A stretch of 64,000 nt of DNA from Diadema setosum. Its lineage: Eukaryota > Echinodermata > Echinoidea > Diadematoida > Diadematidae. The translations under genes and the position numbers were made by a program. Below, one piece after another: positions 22,555-33,879 of this stretch (positions within the stretch are counted from its first letter, which is position 1; each line of letters opens with the position of its first letter). The stretch lies in the NCBI RefSeq assembly GCF_964275005.1, contig NC_092700.1, forward strand, positions 15,966,617 through 16,030,616, read 5' to 3'. Under the pieces are notes generated by a model. That model was not told the DNA's origin, made no database searches, and saw only the letters and a list, made by a program, of their open reading frames with translations.

Positions 22555-22974
22555 GAAAATATGCATTACTAATACTTATTTCGATTGCAGATGACAGGCA
22601 GCCTTTCCTACGTTGAAAAGTTGACATTTCTTAATATTTACTCATGATTGACTCATGATCTTCATATAAACTCTACTTAAAAAAAAAATCTTAATTAAGA
22701 ACACAATTCGATGATGTCCATGCAGAAGATGAAGTGAACCAATGATTAAAAAAAAAAGAATTCAAATGCACGATGTCAAAAATGAACACATATACTGAAA
22801 AAAAAAAATTCATAGGCTAAATTCGTTTCTGATAAACATCTGAGGACACAGGTCGACATCAATGTGTTATGATATATATCACGTCTCTAAAAGATCCAGT
22901 TATAATCACAAAAGAATTGCATACGGTTTTTTAATGGGTTCTTGTCTTGTCTGCACCATAGACGTGGGAAATGC
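22555..22974. other. Distal upstream block, unit C
   Basis: Contains the unit-type words TTGATGATGTCCATGCAGAAGATG-like and TCTAAAAGATCCAGTTATAATC, shared with 33600-33800 and 40000-40050. No gene. The sequence leads directly into the LINE relic. Confidence 0.45.
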
Positions 22975-24330
22975 TAATTCTGTTTGCAGATGACACAATC
23001 GAGCACCATTTTTTTTTTCTGATAAAAACTACCAAACATTGGTCACAGTGATTTAATTTGCATTTATGTAAATTCTCAACATGGAATAGAGTGTAATAAA
23101 TTGTCATAAGATATTGATAAGACAAATAATGTTCCTTAAAAACATAAACATATATAAATGAAATATAACTGGACCAAAACTAATGTCCTAAATTTCTTGT
23201 TATAACTTGGACGTTGAGAAAATCATGGTTGTATTATTTTTACCAAAAAAAAAGTGCCGGAATATTTATCACTATTTTTCATTTCTTAGCACACACTAAC
23301 TTCTTTGCTAATGACTTCAAGACAATAGAACCTTCCATACACCCATATACATACATGTCAAACCGTAATATTTGATACCTTTAAAATAAATCTAAATAAA
23401 TTCTTTTATAGACATTCAAAAAAAGAAATCATCTGAGCTCCATTACTGAATATGATTGGGCTCTTTGTTTATTCTTTATCCAAATTGTGAGAATAAAGGT
23501 GTTGAATTGTCAATGGTTGCAGAAATAACGAGACATTTAGTTTGATTTTCCTTTAACATTGATAGCTCAGCGGCCCCGTTCATCCGTCACTTTCTGTCTT
23601 CGCCATCGACATTCTTTCATATCCACCGTCCCCTCTCTTTCAATGCCTCTTCTTTCTTTTCTTTCCCGTTTTCCTTTCTTTACTACGGCAGCGCCTTAGT
23701 GTTGTGATTTGTCCACGTGTTTGTTTGTTGTTGTTTTTGTGGGGATTTAATAGGTTTGTATTCTCAATTCATTTCATTCGGTTTTGCAATTCCGATCATT
23801 ATGCATAAGAATAGCAGGTCAATTAATGTATTATTATTTACTAAATTTAGGGGAGTGGCCCCTTCTGAGGAATGCTTTCTCGCATTCCTCGCTATCTCTA
23901 CCACTTTCATATACACAGATATATTCAGAATATTTCTATTTTCTTTTATCATTCCTTATTAATGGCGTATCATGAATTTCAGTTATCACATTTTGCAATG
24001 TATGAAATATGTGCACTTGTTTCTCGTTTACAAAAATCGTATTTTAGGCGTGTAATTGGAATACAAATATTACAGTGAATGAAATAAATAAATGGAAATA
24101 CTATAAAGAAAACTCGCTATGATATTAAATAATACGCTGATCTTAAGCTTTAACATTCACTCATGTCCACATACCCTTTATGCACCAGACATAGAAATCC
24201 TAATCAATTGAGAAAATCCCAAACATTCCATGAACCATGAACCTGGTGTATACAACTTATTGTGTGAGGATGTCAAATGCCGCCCTTCTCTTTATTGTTT
24301 TATATCATCTTACAAAAAAAAAAAAACACC
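22975..24330 (+). pseudogene. Decayed LINE reverse transcriptase, spacer C/D
   Basis: ILFADDTIEH at 22976-23005 is a well preserved catalytic box. Downstream frames are broken, and the C-terminal tail is visible as DVKCRPSLYCFISSYKK at about 24269-24320. A stretch of about 700 bp (roughly 23410-24130) has no counterpart in the other spacer copies and is probably a later insertion; it contains pyrimidine-rich DNA (23570-23680) and no clear gene. Other copies are listed at 28075, 33880, 40128 and 46058. Confidence 0.68.
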
Positions 24331-24634
24331 TTCTTCTTCCAATGTATCATATGAGCTGGAAATTTTGCTCAACCACCATTTCATACCGCATAACATAATC
24401 ACTGGTTTACCGTAAAATCTTTCATTTCTTTTCAATACAAATTCTGAGGCAATATCAGTTTCATGTGGTTTTCTTTTCTAGTCTATTGTGTACTTACAAA
24501 TTGTTAATTGAAATGATTATTTCAGTTGCCCAGTAGATGATAATGTTGATGTGAATAAATAAAATGAATCTATAGCGCTATGCAAACTCTCTGCAATGCA
24601 ACATGAAAGTTTCGATTAAAAGAAAACACAATTC
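24331..24634. other. 3' spacer of locus D
   Basis: Unit-type sequence: CATAATCACTGGTTTACCGTAAA (also near 28895 and 46895) followed by AT-rich DNA. No gene and no certain poly(A) signal on the minus strand. Confidence 0.45.
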
Positions 24635-26035
24635 TTACTTATTTACATTGTAAATTGTCGAATCTACATTAGGTGTGCCTGTTATTTTTTCGCTAAAAAG
24701 AGCCCTTCTTTGCGATGCGCTTGTATTTGACTTGAACAATTCTCCTATCGCCTTACGGAAGGCAGGATACTGAATCGCGTAAATGACAGGATTTGCGCAA
24801 GAATTGCAGAAGGCTAGGACATTCAGAACGAAATACAGGGGGCTGAACAAATACGACATGGGAACCAAACGAAGGTTGTGCAAGAGATATACCGTCTGTG
24901 TTGGTGTCCAAGAGATTAGGTAAACGACAACAACAAGGAACAGCATCTTGACAACACTTTTCCTAGCTACAAGATACTTGGATGATGGGTTGGAGTTATT
25001 ATAGTTTGAATCTTCCCCTAGCCTCTGGCGGGATTGTTGATGGAGCACCAGTGCGGTGAGAGCCTGTGCTACAAGCATGATGACAGCTGGTGCCAGAAAC
25101 TCAATGAAGAAAAGTATACAGCCTGTTATAGTCTGGGAAAATTGTGAGTGAAAATCGCCAGTGCATGTGCCGCCCTTGGCCCTAGCCACAAAGAATATGA
25201 AAAGGTTTACCAAAAACGCAACAAGCCATGCCACGGTAACAACCTTGTCAACTCTCTGCCGTGTTACAAGACGCTTGAAATGAAGAGGATGGGCAATCGC
25301 AATGTATCTCTCTATTGGAATCAATGCCAGAATGAAGATGGAGGCATCCACTGAAATCCATCTTAACACGGCCGAATAAACCAACTTGCAGTAGATATCA
25401 CCTAACCATGTTCCAGGAACCCTGAGTGGCGTGGGCAGTGGAACCATGAACACTGACGTCAAGAAATCCGCAACGGCTAGAGCACCGATCAGAGCATCAG
25501 TTGACCGGCAAGTGTGGCGCCTTTGGAATAGCACCAGGATCACTGTTAGGTTTCCCACTATTCCAAGTACAGACATTGCTAGTTGCGCGATAGTCACCCA
25601 TGTCCATGTGACTGACTGCCACTTCCAAAATGGTTGAGGGACTCCAGGTACTTCCACAGTTTGCGCGATAGAATTCTGTGTCCCAATCTTTGCAACATCT
25701 GTGTACATATCTGTCATATTTTTAGCGTTGATTTCAAAAATATCTTTTTGAGGAAATATCTCGAGTTGAAAGATTTTATCGGGTTGCGGGGTGGTTTCGA
25801 AATGAAGATATCCTTGTTCAAACTGAGTAGAAACTGGATCTCGTCTATCTGAAGTTTGAGTACCGTCGATTACCTCAATGTCTGAATAACTGTTATCATT
25901 TGCTATTGTTACACCCGTAGTGTTTGGGACAAAATGTTCTGGAGCTGTAGTGCTGACCGGTTGTGCAGTGACTGTTAGATGGAACCTTCTTGACATGATG
26001 AGGACAACAATCATTCGAGTTGTCAATATCCTCAT
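24635..26035 (-). CDS. Receptor locus D, intact rhodopsin-class GPCR, 466 aa
   Basis: Start chosen at the MRILTTRMIVVLIMSR leader (26035), because the longer open frame upstream crosses the splice acceptor TTTACAG (exon 2 from 26052). Ectodomain about 25-142 with NTT and NMT sequons. TM1 near 145-170 (GNLTVILVLF, N162), TM2 with ADFLTSVFMVPLP, Cys in DIYCKL, ERY near 242-244, ECL2 Cys in GGTCTGDF, TM5 ILFFIEFLAPAVIM (Glu in place of the usual Gln of FLVQFLIPA), TM6 YLISWTPTQTVY, TM7 NPVIY from residue 415. The end is STIYNVNK, a variant of the family VYNVDV tail that would lose a hydrophobic C-terminal residue. No breaks are seen. Its promoter and first exon end at 26816. Confidence 0.9.
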   Translation of the reverse strand: MRILTTRMIVVLIMSRRFHLTVTAQPVSTTAPEHFVPNTTGVTIANDNSYSDIEVIDGTQTSDRRDPVSTQFEQGYLHFETTPQPDKIFQLEIFPQKDIFEINAKNMTDMYTDVAKIGTQNSIAQTVEVPGVPQPFWKWQSVTWTWVTIAQLAMSVLGIVGNLTVILVLFQRRHTCRSTDALIGALAVADFLTSVFMVPLPTPLRVPGTWLGDIYCKLVYSAVLRWISVDASIFILALIPIERYIAIAHPLHFKRLVTRQRVDKVVTVAWLVAFLVNLFIFFVARAKGGTCTGDFHSQFSQTITGCILFFIEFLAPAVIMLVAQALTALVLHQQSRQRLGEDSNYNNSNPSSKYLVARKSVVKMLFLVVVVYLISWTPTQTVYLLHNLRLVPMSYLFSPLYFVLNVLAFCNSCANPVIYAIQYPAFRKAIGELFKSNTSASQRRALFSEKITGTPNVDSTIYNVNK

Positions 26036-26052
26036 TTTTTCTTGCCTTTTCC

Positions 26053-26809
26053 CTGTAAAGAAAATAATATAATGAAAATTAATGAATGCGATGAGCTGAT
26101 TCACATATTGTAACGTTAAAGATTCAAAAACGATACGTAAAGGTACCATGTCAATGCGGGTTTTTTTTTTTTCGTTTACTCATTGACAAATTACTATACC
26201 ACTTTCTTTTTTTATAGAGAGAACCATAAACACTAATCAATGATTATACATCAGTAGAATGGTTTTATATTTACATGTGTTATTTTGTGAATATCTGATA
26301 ACCTACAAGCAGACTTCTTCAGTGGTCATGATACACACCTTACCTACGAAAATTACGTGGTTACATTCAATATCACGCTTTAATTATAGCAGATTAAAAT
26401 TTCAAATTCATCCCTTTCTTAATATCACCTCAAATTCAATTGACGCTTTTTTATTGTTACACATAAAGTTTTGATTTGTGCTGCTCACACTGACCTCCAC
26501 ATGAAGATAGTCACTTACGTGAGCTTATATGATATAAGCAACCTTGATTACTGATAACATAACCGGGCTATAGAACAGAATACACTGTAGTCCTTTATTT
26601 CTTTGCGTATCAAACAAAGACCACTTCAAAGACATCAGTACGAAAAAGAAAACGCGTTAAAAGTACGATACTACTAAGATGTGACAATGACACCCCCCCC
26701 CCCACACACACACACACACAAAGAATGAATGTGTCGAATCTCAACGTATGCTAACTAGGAAATATTCCATTGACATTTCTCTTCAGGCGTGAACAATTCA
26801 ACTTTTAAA
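26053..26809 (-). other. Intron D
   Basis: A short intron of about 760 bp, the smallest in the array, with no transposon. It carries AAAAGTACGATACTACTAAGA near 26658, a diverged form of the GTACGATCGTAC element of introns A and B, and a C(8-10)/(CA)n run at 26692-26720. Confidence 0.6.
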
Positions 26810-26815
26810 GCTTAC

Positions 26816-27053
26816 CCGAAGAAGCTGCGGTCCTAGGCATAGATAACTAATATCAGCAGTTCACGTTCATCCACGCTTCGTTGAAATGTTGCATTCGAAT
26901 TACATGTCTTTGGACTTAAATAGTCGGCGTCAATACATTATGCGCATGAGCAGAGCGTTGGTTGAATTCACCCAATGATATACGACTAACATGATTCCAT
27001 ATTGTATTCCTACACATACATACACACACACAGACACACACACACACACACAT
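26816..27053 (-). promoter_or_regulatory. Promoter and untranslated first exon of locus D
   Basis: (CA)n tract (27010-27053); inverted CCAAT (26972-26976); NRF1-like TGCGCATGAGCA (26941-26952); TTTAAGTCCAAAGACATG on the minus strand near 26910; leader with GTGGATGAACGTGAACTGCT, uATG at 26870 and a five-codon uORF (M-N-V-N-C-stop); donor GTAAGC with exon end 26816. Confidence 0.75.
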
Positions 27054-27144
27054 CAAGCAAATGGTATACAACGGTACATCACCGCAGTCAACAACAAAAG
27101 TACTCGGGCACCACGCATCTGTATGGCCTTCAACTAAATTAAGA

Positions 27145-27850
27145 CATTAAAGGGGTGGTTGAGGTGAGGATTCAGCTTTTAACTTTTTGTGAGATACTGA
27201 GAAACCACTCTATATGAATTGAGACCATGTAATTCTGGGTTTATTTGATGAAGATCCGTTTTGAAATTATTTTCAAAACAAAGTGGTTCTAATAAAATGG
27301 GGATCCCTCCCGTTATTGGGATGGCTTTGTTTCGGACATCTCAGCCATTTCTAAACTAATTTTCATTACATACACTTTGAATTCCTCTTAGAATCATATG
27401 TTTATTTCATATTTCATAAAAGATTTCTCACAAACTCAAAAATATTCATCAAGAAAAGTTGAAGGGATGATACAGTATTGGCGGAGATGAGAATTGGGCT
27501 TTTAACTACTTGCGAGATACCATTAAAAAACACTTATGAAATAATACAGGGAATACCATTGAAGAGGAATTCAAAGTTTATTTGATACAAATCGGTTTGG
27601 AATGACTGAAACATCCAAAACCAAAGTAAAACAAAGCGATCGTAATAAAGTGTGGGTCCCACACTTATTAGAATCACTCTGTTCTGGGTATCTCAGCCAT
27701 TTCAAATCCAATTTTCATCAAATAAACGTTGAATTCCTCATGGAATTACATGTTTTTCACATTTTATAAGAGGTTTCTCATTATCTCACCAAAAAATGTT
27801 AGAAACATGAAATTAGGTCTCAACCAAAACTGTACGATCCCTTTTAAACA
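27145..27850. mobile_element. Two tandem copies of MITE family 2
   Basis: Copy one starts TTAAAGGGGTGGTTGAGGTG (27145) and copy two starts GAAGGGATGATACAGTATTG (27464). Both contain the TTTTAACT...TGCGAGATAC arm and the inverted counterpart TTTCATATTTCATAAAAGATTTCTCA. The end is CAAAACTGTACGATCCCTTTT. Related copies lie at 28947-29346 and 37846-38236. Confidence 0.7.
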
Positions 27851-28074
27851 CGAAACACGAAACAAGAAACATATTTTGATGACATGAGGTGAAGCGATGA
27901 ATTTAATGAAAAGATTGAAATGCAAATTCACTTTTCAAACCATCACCTACCTATATATTATTTTCAGGTACATATATGCTTCACAGCAGTGCGTCTTCAA
28001 AAGATCCAGTTAAAATCGGAAATGAAATATTCACGTTTTTGTTGTTGTTGTTGTTGTTGAGATCAATTCTTTTC
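27851..28074. other. Distal upstream block, unit D
   Basis: Unit-type sequence (TTTTGATGACATGAGGTGAAG; AAAAGATCCAGTTAAAATCG) with a GTT microsatellite at 28038-28060. No gene. Confidence 0.45.
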
Positions 28075-28905
28075 TTGTCTCCACCGAAAATACTGGGAAC
28101 GCCCATTCTGTTAATAATTTATGTGACACAATCTAACACTGTATTGTTTTTCTTCGTATGAAAACTTACATGCACTGACCTCCTACAGTTAAAATGATGT
28201 AAATTCTCAATATAGATCAGTGGAATACATTGTCATTAAATACTGAAAACAAAGTAACCGTACACCAATACAGAAAAGTATTATTTGTGTCGATGATAAA
28301 AAAAAAAAAAACAAATCGGATTAAAATTCTAATGTTCAGTTGGTGGGGATAATTATTGATTCACACAGAACATGGTCCCATCATTTACACGGGGGTCATA
28401 CAACAAGAATAAAAAAAACACGATCCTCTGGAAAGTCAAGAATATGTTACTAAACACCCTGAAATTCTCTCTAATGCACTTATACTACGTCTATGTACTG
28501 TGATATTGTTAGAGGGAAATTGTGGCATTAGCAAAATAGACTTATTTTGTCATGACAAAACCGCTCCATAAAACCTATGACTTCCTTTTGCTATTTGGTA
28601 CACACAGAATCTTTATTTCTCTCATATACGTGTATGGGAAATCATAATATTCATGTGTAAATATATGTAAAAAGTTATAATTTTTTTTTAATCTATGCTT
28701 TTTAAACATTTACGTTGGTTTCAGACATTAACATTCATTCATATCCTATCCGTGATGCAAAAGACTATCGTTTCGAAAATCCTAAACTCATCATATTTAA
28801 AAGGTCTTTAAGACATTATATAGACATGGTGTGTGGAACTCATTATCTTAGACTAGTACTTTTCACCTTCATGCATTTCATGCCACAAGTCATAATTATT
28901 GGTTT
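28075..28905 (+). pseudogene. Decayed LINE reverse transcriptase, spacer D/E
   Basis: The catalytic box is degraded (ILLIIYVTQSN replaces ILFADDTIE), while the C-terminal part is still readable as NIHSYPIRDAKDYRFENPKL at about 28730-28790, typical of the tail of non-LTR reverse transcriptases. Stops and indels are throughout. Confidence 0.6.
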
Positions 28906-28946
28906 ACCGCACATTTTTTTGTTCCAGATTTTGAAGTGAGATTACT

Positions 28947-29346
28947 TAAAGGGATTGTACAGTTTTGGTCGATACGTAATTTCAGGTTTCTAAAATTTTT
29001 TCTTTTTTTTTTTTGGTGAGATAATGAGAAACCCCCTATGAAATATGAAAGAGCATGTAATTCTATGAGGAATTCAACCTTCATGTGATGAAAATTGGTT
29101 TCGAAATGGCTGAAATATCCAAAAAGAACAATTCTAGTAAAGAGTGGGACCCACACTTATTACGATCGCTTTGTTTTACTTTGTTTTTGGATGTTTCAGT
29201 CATTCCAAATCCGATTTTCATCAAATAAACTTTGAATTCCTCTTAAAATGGTATGCTCTGTACTATTTAATAAGTGTTTTCTTGATATCTCGCAAAAAGT
29301 TAAAAGCCCAATTCTCACCTCCATCAATACTGTACCATCCCTTTAA
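28947..29346. mobile_element. MITE family 2, 400-bp copy
   Basis: The left TTAAAGGGATTGTACAGTTT and right TACTGTACCATCCCTTTAA ends are inverted. The arms contain TGAGATAATGAGAAACC and TTGATATCTCGCAAAAAGTT. Centre TCTAGTAAAGAGTGGGACCC. The TTAA at both ends suggests TTAA target duplication. It produces frames on both strands that I do not regard as genes. Confidence 0.75.
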
Positions 29347-29871
29347 GTAATTAGTTTGATTTTGTTTCTTTCTTTCTTTCTTTCTTTCTTTCTTGACTAA
29401 ATCTCCAAACTTTTAAGCACTGATTGTTATCGGTTTTTCTTTCTCTTAACTTTTCCCAATACAGGCATACCCTTCTTTATCCTCTCAATTCGCTCCGGAT
29501 TTTAGATATTTTTGTCCTCCTCAGCCAAATGACACTCTAAATGTTCAAAACTTCAAGTTGTTTACGTCCGACTTGTTTCTTTACTTAAACGTAAGAGAGA
29601 AATATAACAATGATAAGAATAATAATAATAATAATAATAATAATAGTAGTACAGTAATAATATTAATAATGGTAATAAGAGTAATAACATACCAGCGCAT
29701 GAGCAGTTTCCCTATAGTCAAGCAAAGTGATTACCGATAGCGGTCTCCTCCACCTCTTTATATATCAGGATTCGATGAAATATATCAACGGATGTTAATT
29801 GTATCTATTTTTAAATGCATTTACACTTTGGGGCGAAAATTGTTGGGTTGGTCACCTTAAAAAAAGAAATC
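29347..29871. other. 3' spacer of locus E with two microsatellites
   Basis: (CTTT)n at 29366-29394 and (ATA)n at 29608-29645. The stretch 29400-29550 matches the 3' spacer of B (11430-11560). No gene. Confidence 0.5.
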
Positions 29872-31272
29872 TTAGATATCGACATTGTAAGCTGTCGAAT
29901 CTTCATTAGCTCTTAGTTTTTCACTGAACAGACCCTTCTTTGTGACGCGTTTATGGTTGATTAACAATTCTCTTATTTCCTTACGGAACGCAGGATTCTG
30001 AATTGCGTAAATGACAGGATTTGCGCAAGAATTACAGAAGGCGAGGACAGTTACAGCGAAATAAAGAGGGCTGTACAAATAGGATGTTGGCGCAAAACGA
30101 AGGTTGTACAAAACATACCCCGTATGTGCCGGTGTCCATGAGATGAGGTAGACGATGATGACAAGGAATAGAATCTTGAGAACGTTTTTCCGAGCTGCAA
30201 GGTACTTAGCTGTCGGGTATGAATTACTGCAGTGTGAATCTTCCCCTAGCCTCTGGCGGGATTGTCGATGGAGCACCAGTGCAGTGAGAGCCTGGGCTAC
30301 AAGCATGATGACAGCCGGTATGAGAAACTGAACGAGGAAAACCATACAGCCTGTGATAATCTGGGCGACTCGTGAATGAAACATCTCAATGCAATTATTG
30401 TCTTTTACACTAGCCACAAATAATAAGAAAAAGTTTACCATAAACGCAACTATCCATGTCAACGCAACAACTTTGTCGATTCTTTGCCGTGTCACAAGAC
30501 GCTTAAAATGAAGAGGATGGGCAATCGCAATGTATCTTTCCATTGGAATCAAGGTCAAAATGAAGACGGAAGCACCCACTGAAACCCACATGAGCAATGA
30601 TGTGTAAAATAACTTGCAGTAAACATTCCCTAACCACGTTTCAGGAACCCTGAGTGGCGTAGGCAACGGGACCATGAATACCGACGTGGAGAAATCCGCG
30701 ATGGCCAGAGCACCGATCAGGGCATCAGTCGACCGGCAATCATGGCGCTTTCGGAAAAACACCAGGATCACTGTCAGGTTTCCTACTATACCCAACACGG
30801 ACATTGCTAGTTGCGGAATAGTCACCCATGTCCACGTAACTGACTGCCACTTCCAAGGCGGTTGGGAGACAGCAGGTTCTCCCTCAGTTTGCGCAGTAGA
30901 ACTCGGAGTATCATTTTCCGCAGCCTCTGTATAGATTTCAGTCAGATTTTGAAAGCTGATTGCAGAAATACTGGAATCTTTTAACTTAAATGTCTTTATT
31001 TCAATGTTTTTTTCGTGGTGCGAGGTAGTTTCGATATTCAAATAGCTTTGTTCAAACTGAGTGGAAACTGGATCTTTGTCTAAAGCTTGCTTATGGCTGG
31101 GTTGATCACCGTCGTTTGCCTCAATGTCTGAATGACTTCCAAAGTTGACAACTGATACCCTCATTGTGTTCTGGGGAGACTGTTCAAAAGTTGCCGTGCT
31201 GGTCTGTTGTGTTGTGACCATAGAGTGGACCGTTCCTAATATGATGAGAACGCTCGTTGCCATTATCCTCAT
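29872..31272 (-). CDS. Receptor locus E, intact rhodopsin-class GPCR, 466 aa
   Basis: Starts at MRIMATSVLIILGTVHSMVT (31272), a clear signal peptide. Ectodomain about 23-145 with QFEQSYLNIETTSHHEK and the sequon NLT. TM1 N165 in GNLTVILVFF, TM2 ADFSTSVFMVPLP, Cys in NVYCKLFY, MERYIAIAHPLHF after TM3, ECL2 Cys in DNNCIEMF, TM5 CMVFLVQFLIPAVIM, TM6 YLISWTPAHTGY, TM7 NPVIY at 418-422, end DSTAYNVDI. An open frame continues a little upstream but only by a TTG codon. The acceptor is unusual: by alignment it is CAAGAG before GAAAAACAAC (exon 2 from about 31286), without the TTCTTTACAG tract of the paralogs, so splicing may be less efficient. First exon ends at 32824. Confidence 0.88.
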   Translation of the reverse strand: MRIMATSVLIILGTVHSMVTTQQTSTATFEQSPQNTMRVSVVNFGSHSDIEANDGDQPSHKQALDKDPVSTQFEQSYLNIETTSHHEKNIEIKTFKLKDSSISAISFQNLTEIYTEAAENDTPSSTAQTEGEPAVSQPPWKWQSVTWTWVTIPQLAMSVLGIVGNLTVILVFFRKRHDCRSTDALIGALAIADFSTSVFMVPLPTPLRVPETWLGNVYCKLFYTSLLMWVSVGASVFILTLIPMERYIAIAHPLHFKRLVTRQRIDKVVALTWIVAFMVNFFLLFVASVKDNNCIEMFHSRVAQIITGCMVFLVQFLIPAVIMLVAQALTALVLHRQSRQRLGEDSHCSNSYPTAKYLAARKNVLKILFLVIIVYLISWTPAHTGYVLYNLRFAPTSYLYSPLYFAVTVLAFCNSCANPVIYAIQNPAFRKEIRELLINHKRVTKKGLFSEKLRANEDSTAYNVDI

Positions 31273-31288
31273 CTTTGTTGTTTTTCCT

Positions 31289-32815
31289 CTTGAACGCAAT
31301 ATTGTAATCAGAAGAGTTGATCAGCCACTTGTCGAAAATTCATGAAACAGTATACTAACAAATCAGATAATATTATTATGTCAATGCCTAAAAATTCTTC
31401 TTTGGACTTGTTTGCAAATGACTGCATTTTATTTCTTCAATGAACTCATAAAAGTCTTATACTTGTAACACTTATGAATAATTTCCCTTAGAGACTTTGA
31501 TTCCAACACATTGTTTTGGGGGAGTTTTTTCTAAACATTTCGTAGCCAACCAGAAAAAGAGTTGCGAGGTTTTCTAAACATTTGGTAACCAACCAGCGTA
31601 AGAGCTGTGAGGTTTTCTAACCATTTCGTAACCAACCAGCGAAAGAGTTGTGAGGTTTTCTTAACATTTCTTAACCAACCAGCGAAAGAGTTGTGAGGTC
31701 ATTGACGTTACATACACTTTATCTTTTCATTGCGGCTGTAATCATTCTTTCGTTTCAAACATCAGGTTATTATTCCTCTTTCCTTTCTTGATATCCCCTC
31801 AAATTTACGTTACTTTTTAATGGTTGCATAAAAACTTTGTGTGCTATTCACACTGACGTCAACCTAAAAATGTCATACAGGCAAATTGACTGCGTGTACA
31901 TAGCTTACAAAGTCGATGCCTTTCCAGCAGAACACGAATTGGAAACCCCTTCACCAAGTATCTGTCAACATGTTCTCCAGCTGTATAGTGATTACGGTAC
32001 AAGAGGAGAAAAATAGAGGGTTGTTATAATCGAGTCAATTGAACGCATTAGTGAGAGCAAAGACATAGAGAGAGAAGAGCTCTAGAAATCTATACGAAAT
32101 TCAGAAGGTAAGCTTTTCAATTCCGGAATTCTTCTCTCAGCTATACCACTTCATAATCATAAACATCACAACCACAGCCGTTCTGACAGCTCAATTACTT
32201 ATAAAGGTAACTGCAGAAGTTAGTCAGTGACCGAAATATCAAGTTGGAGTGGTGTGCTAAGGATCATGGCTTAGGTTTTCGAGCTCTTGTTTAAGAATGG
32301 CGGACCTGGCAACTTGATTAGCTTTGATATAGACTACACTTCAACAGACAAAATACTAACTTTTTACGAGGTCTTTAATGACTATGTCAATAGAAAAAAA
32401 AACACAAAAATGGTTATTGTAAAAGATTGTCTGTAAACAACTTTATTTTCAAATGCATGAATTTCGTTAAGATTCCTTTTTTATAGCATTAGCCTTTGTT
32501 GTTTGAAATTCCATTTTATGACTGACAATTATGACTGAACAAGCTACAAACAGTAATTACATATAACATGATATCGAAGTATATAAGAACGAAACAGTAA
32601 TCAGTAATTTTCGCCAGCGTTATAGCTTTAATAATGTACGATGACACTTCAGACGAAACATAAGATAGTAGAAATATTATCCTTCTATGATGTGAATATG
32701 AAAAGAAGGCAAATTATTCAAGAAAAATTCTGAAAGGATGCAAACCTTAAACTATCAAATTCCCGTTCTCTTCAGCGTCAATATCTTACGACGGTCTTAA
32801 GCAAATCAATGTGCA
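31289..32815 (-). other. Intron E
   Basis: About 1.5 kb, carrying the minisatellite at 31527-31705 and a diverged copy of the GTTCTCCAGCTGTATAGTGATT block (31973-32030) of introns A and B. It lacks the large insertions seen in introns A, B and I. No gene. Confidence 0.55.
31527..31705. repeat. Minisatellite, four units of about 45 bp
   Basis: Units read GGTTTTCTAAACATTT then CGTAACCAACCAGCGAAAGA then GTTGTGA, with small changes between units (GTAGCCAACCAGAAAAAG in the first, GGTAACC in the second). Intronic. Confidence 0.85.
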
Positions 32816-32823
32816 AACCTTAC

Positions 32824-33078
32824 CCGAAGCAGCTAAACTCTTAAGCGCAGATTCCTGGCAAAACCAATAATAGATTCACTTGCACCCGCACTTCGTTGAA
32901 ATGGTATAGTCGAACTGCATGTCTTTGGACTTATGTAGTCGGCGTCAAATTATGCGCATGGGCAGAGCAGATGTAGGGAAAAGCAAATCACATCATACAC
33001 CATTCACATAATTTACCATGAAGCTACTAGGGGTATAGAAATCTTACACATTTATACACACACATAGTTACACACAGC
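32824..33078 (-). promoter_or_regulatory. Promoter and untranslated first exon of locus E
   Basis: CA tract (33052-33078); NRF1-like TGCGCATGGGCA (32953-32964). The CCAAT box is not found (AAGCAAATCA at its place). Minus-strand ATAAGTCCAAAGACATGCAG near 32920. The leader GAAGTGCGGGTGCAAGTGAA lacks the uATG. Donor GTAAGG with exon end 32824. This is the most diverged of the modules, although E encodes an intact receptor. Confidence 0.68.
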
Positions 33079-33879
33079 ACGCAAACATTATACCACCGCA
33101 CCCAAGAATCAAAATTACTCGTGCACCATAGAAATGTTCAAGGCCTCCGACTAAATTAAAAATCACGGAAGTAGGCATGGCCTTTGATCATCAAATTCAT
33201 CTTCGTGAATTTGAATAGCAAAGCAAGTCAAACACAAAAATACATCGCTGGCTACATTAGCCATTACCCATGATGATGTTGCCTTTAATGTAAGTTGAAT
33301 ATTTGCTCCATACAGGTCTACATATTTGTCATTTCATTCCATTTCTTGCCATTTTGTTTTAAAATATCTATTTTAGGGGTATTTTTCTGTGTTAGTTATG
33401 AAGAATGCGAAGAAACAGTAAAACGCCATGTATTTTAGCAATTCAAATGAACTTTGCATTTACTGATACATTAATAGCTTGTTTTTGTTCCCCTGAAGGA
33501 ATGTCTATGATCAAAATTTCACATTTTCTTCAACTGTCGATGACGTAAACATTTCTAATGGTAACTCATGAATAACTACAGATTTAATCTTACTTCATTT
33601 AAACAAAAATCGGAACACTTGAATGACGTAAACGTAGAAGATGAGGTGAACCAATGATTTTAATGAAAAGATTCAAATGCGCAGTGTCAAAAGTCAACAC
33701 ATATTTCCATTAAGAATTCTTGGGCTAAATTATACTCTGTGATAAACATTTAAATGTGCATACATGATACAGTGTACCGCTGTGGCTCGATAAATCTGAC
33801 ATTTTTAAATGATCAAGTTAAAATTGCAAAAAAAAAAAGTAGTAAATTTTTGTCCAAATTGCTTCTAGTCCTGCATCCA
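33079..33879. other. Distal upstream block, unit E
   Basis: Shares ordered blocks with the other units (GGCCTCCGACTAAATTAA; TTTTCTTCAACTGTCGATGA then CGTAAAC, a decayed form of the CRE-like site). No gene. Confidence 0.5.

Noticed and set aside
26036..26149. N-terminal extension of receptor D (and similar ones for F, G, H, I)
   Set aside because: The upstream codons cross the conserved splice acceptor and are not alike between paralogs. The MRI leader is the shared start.
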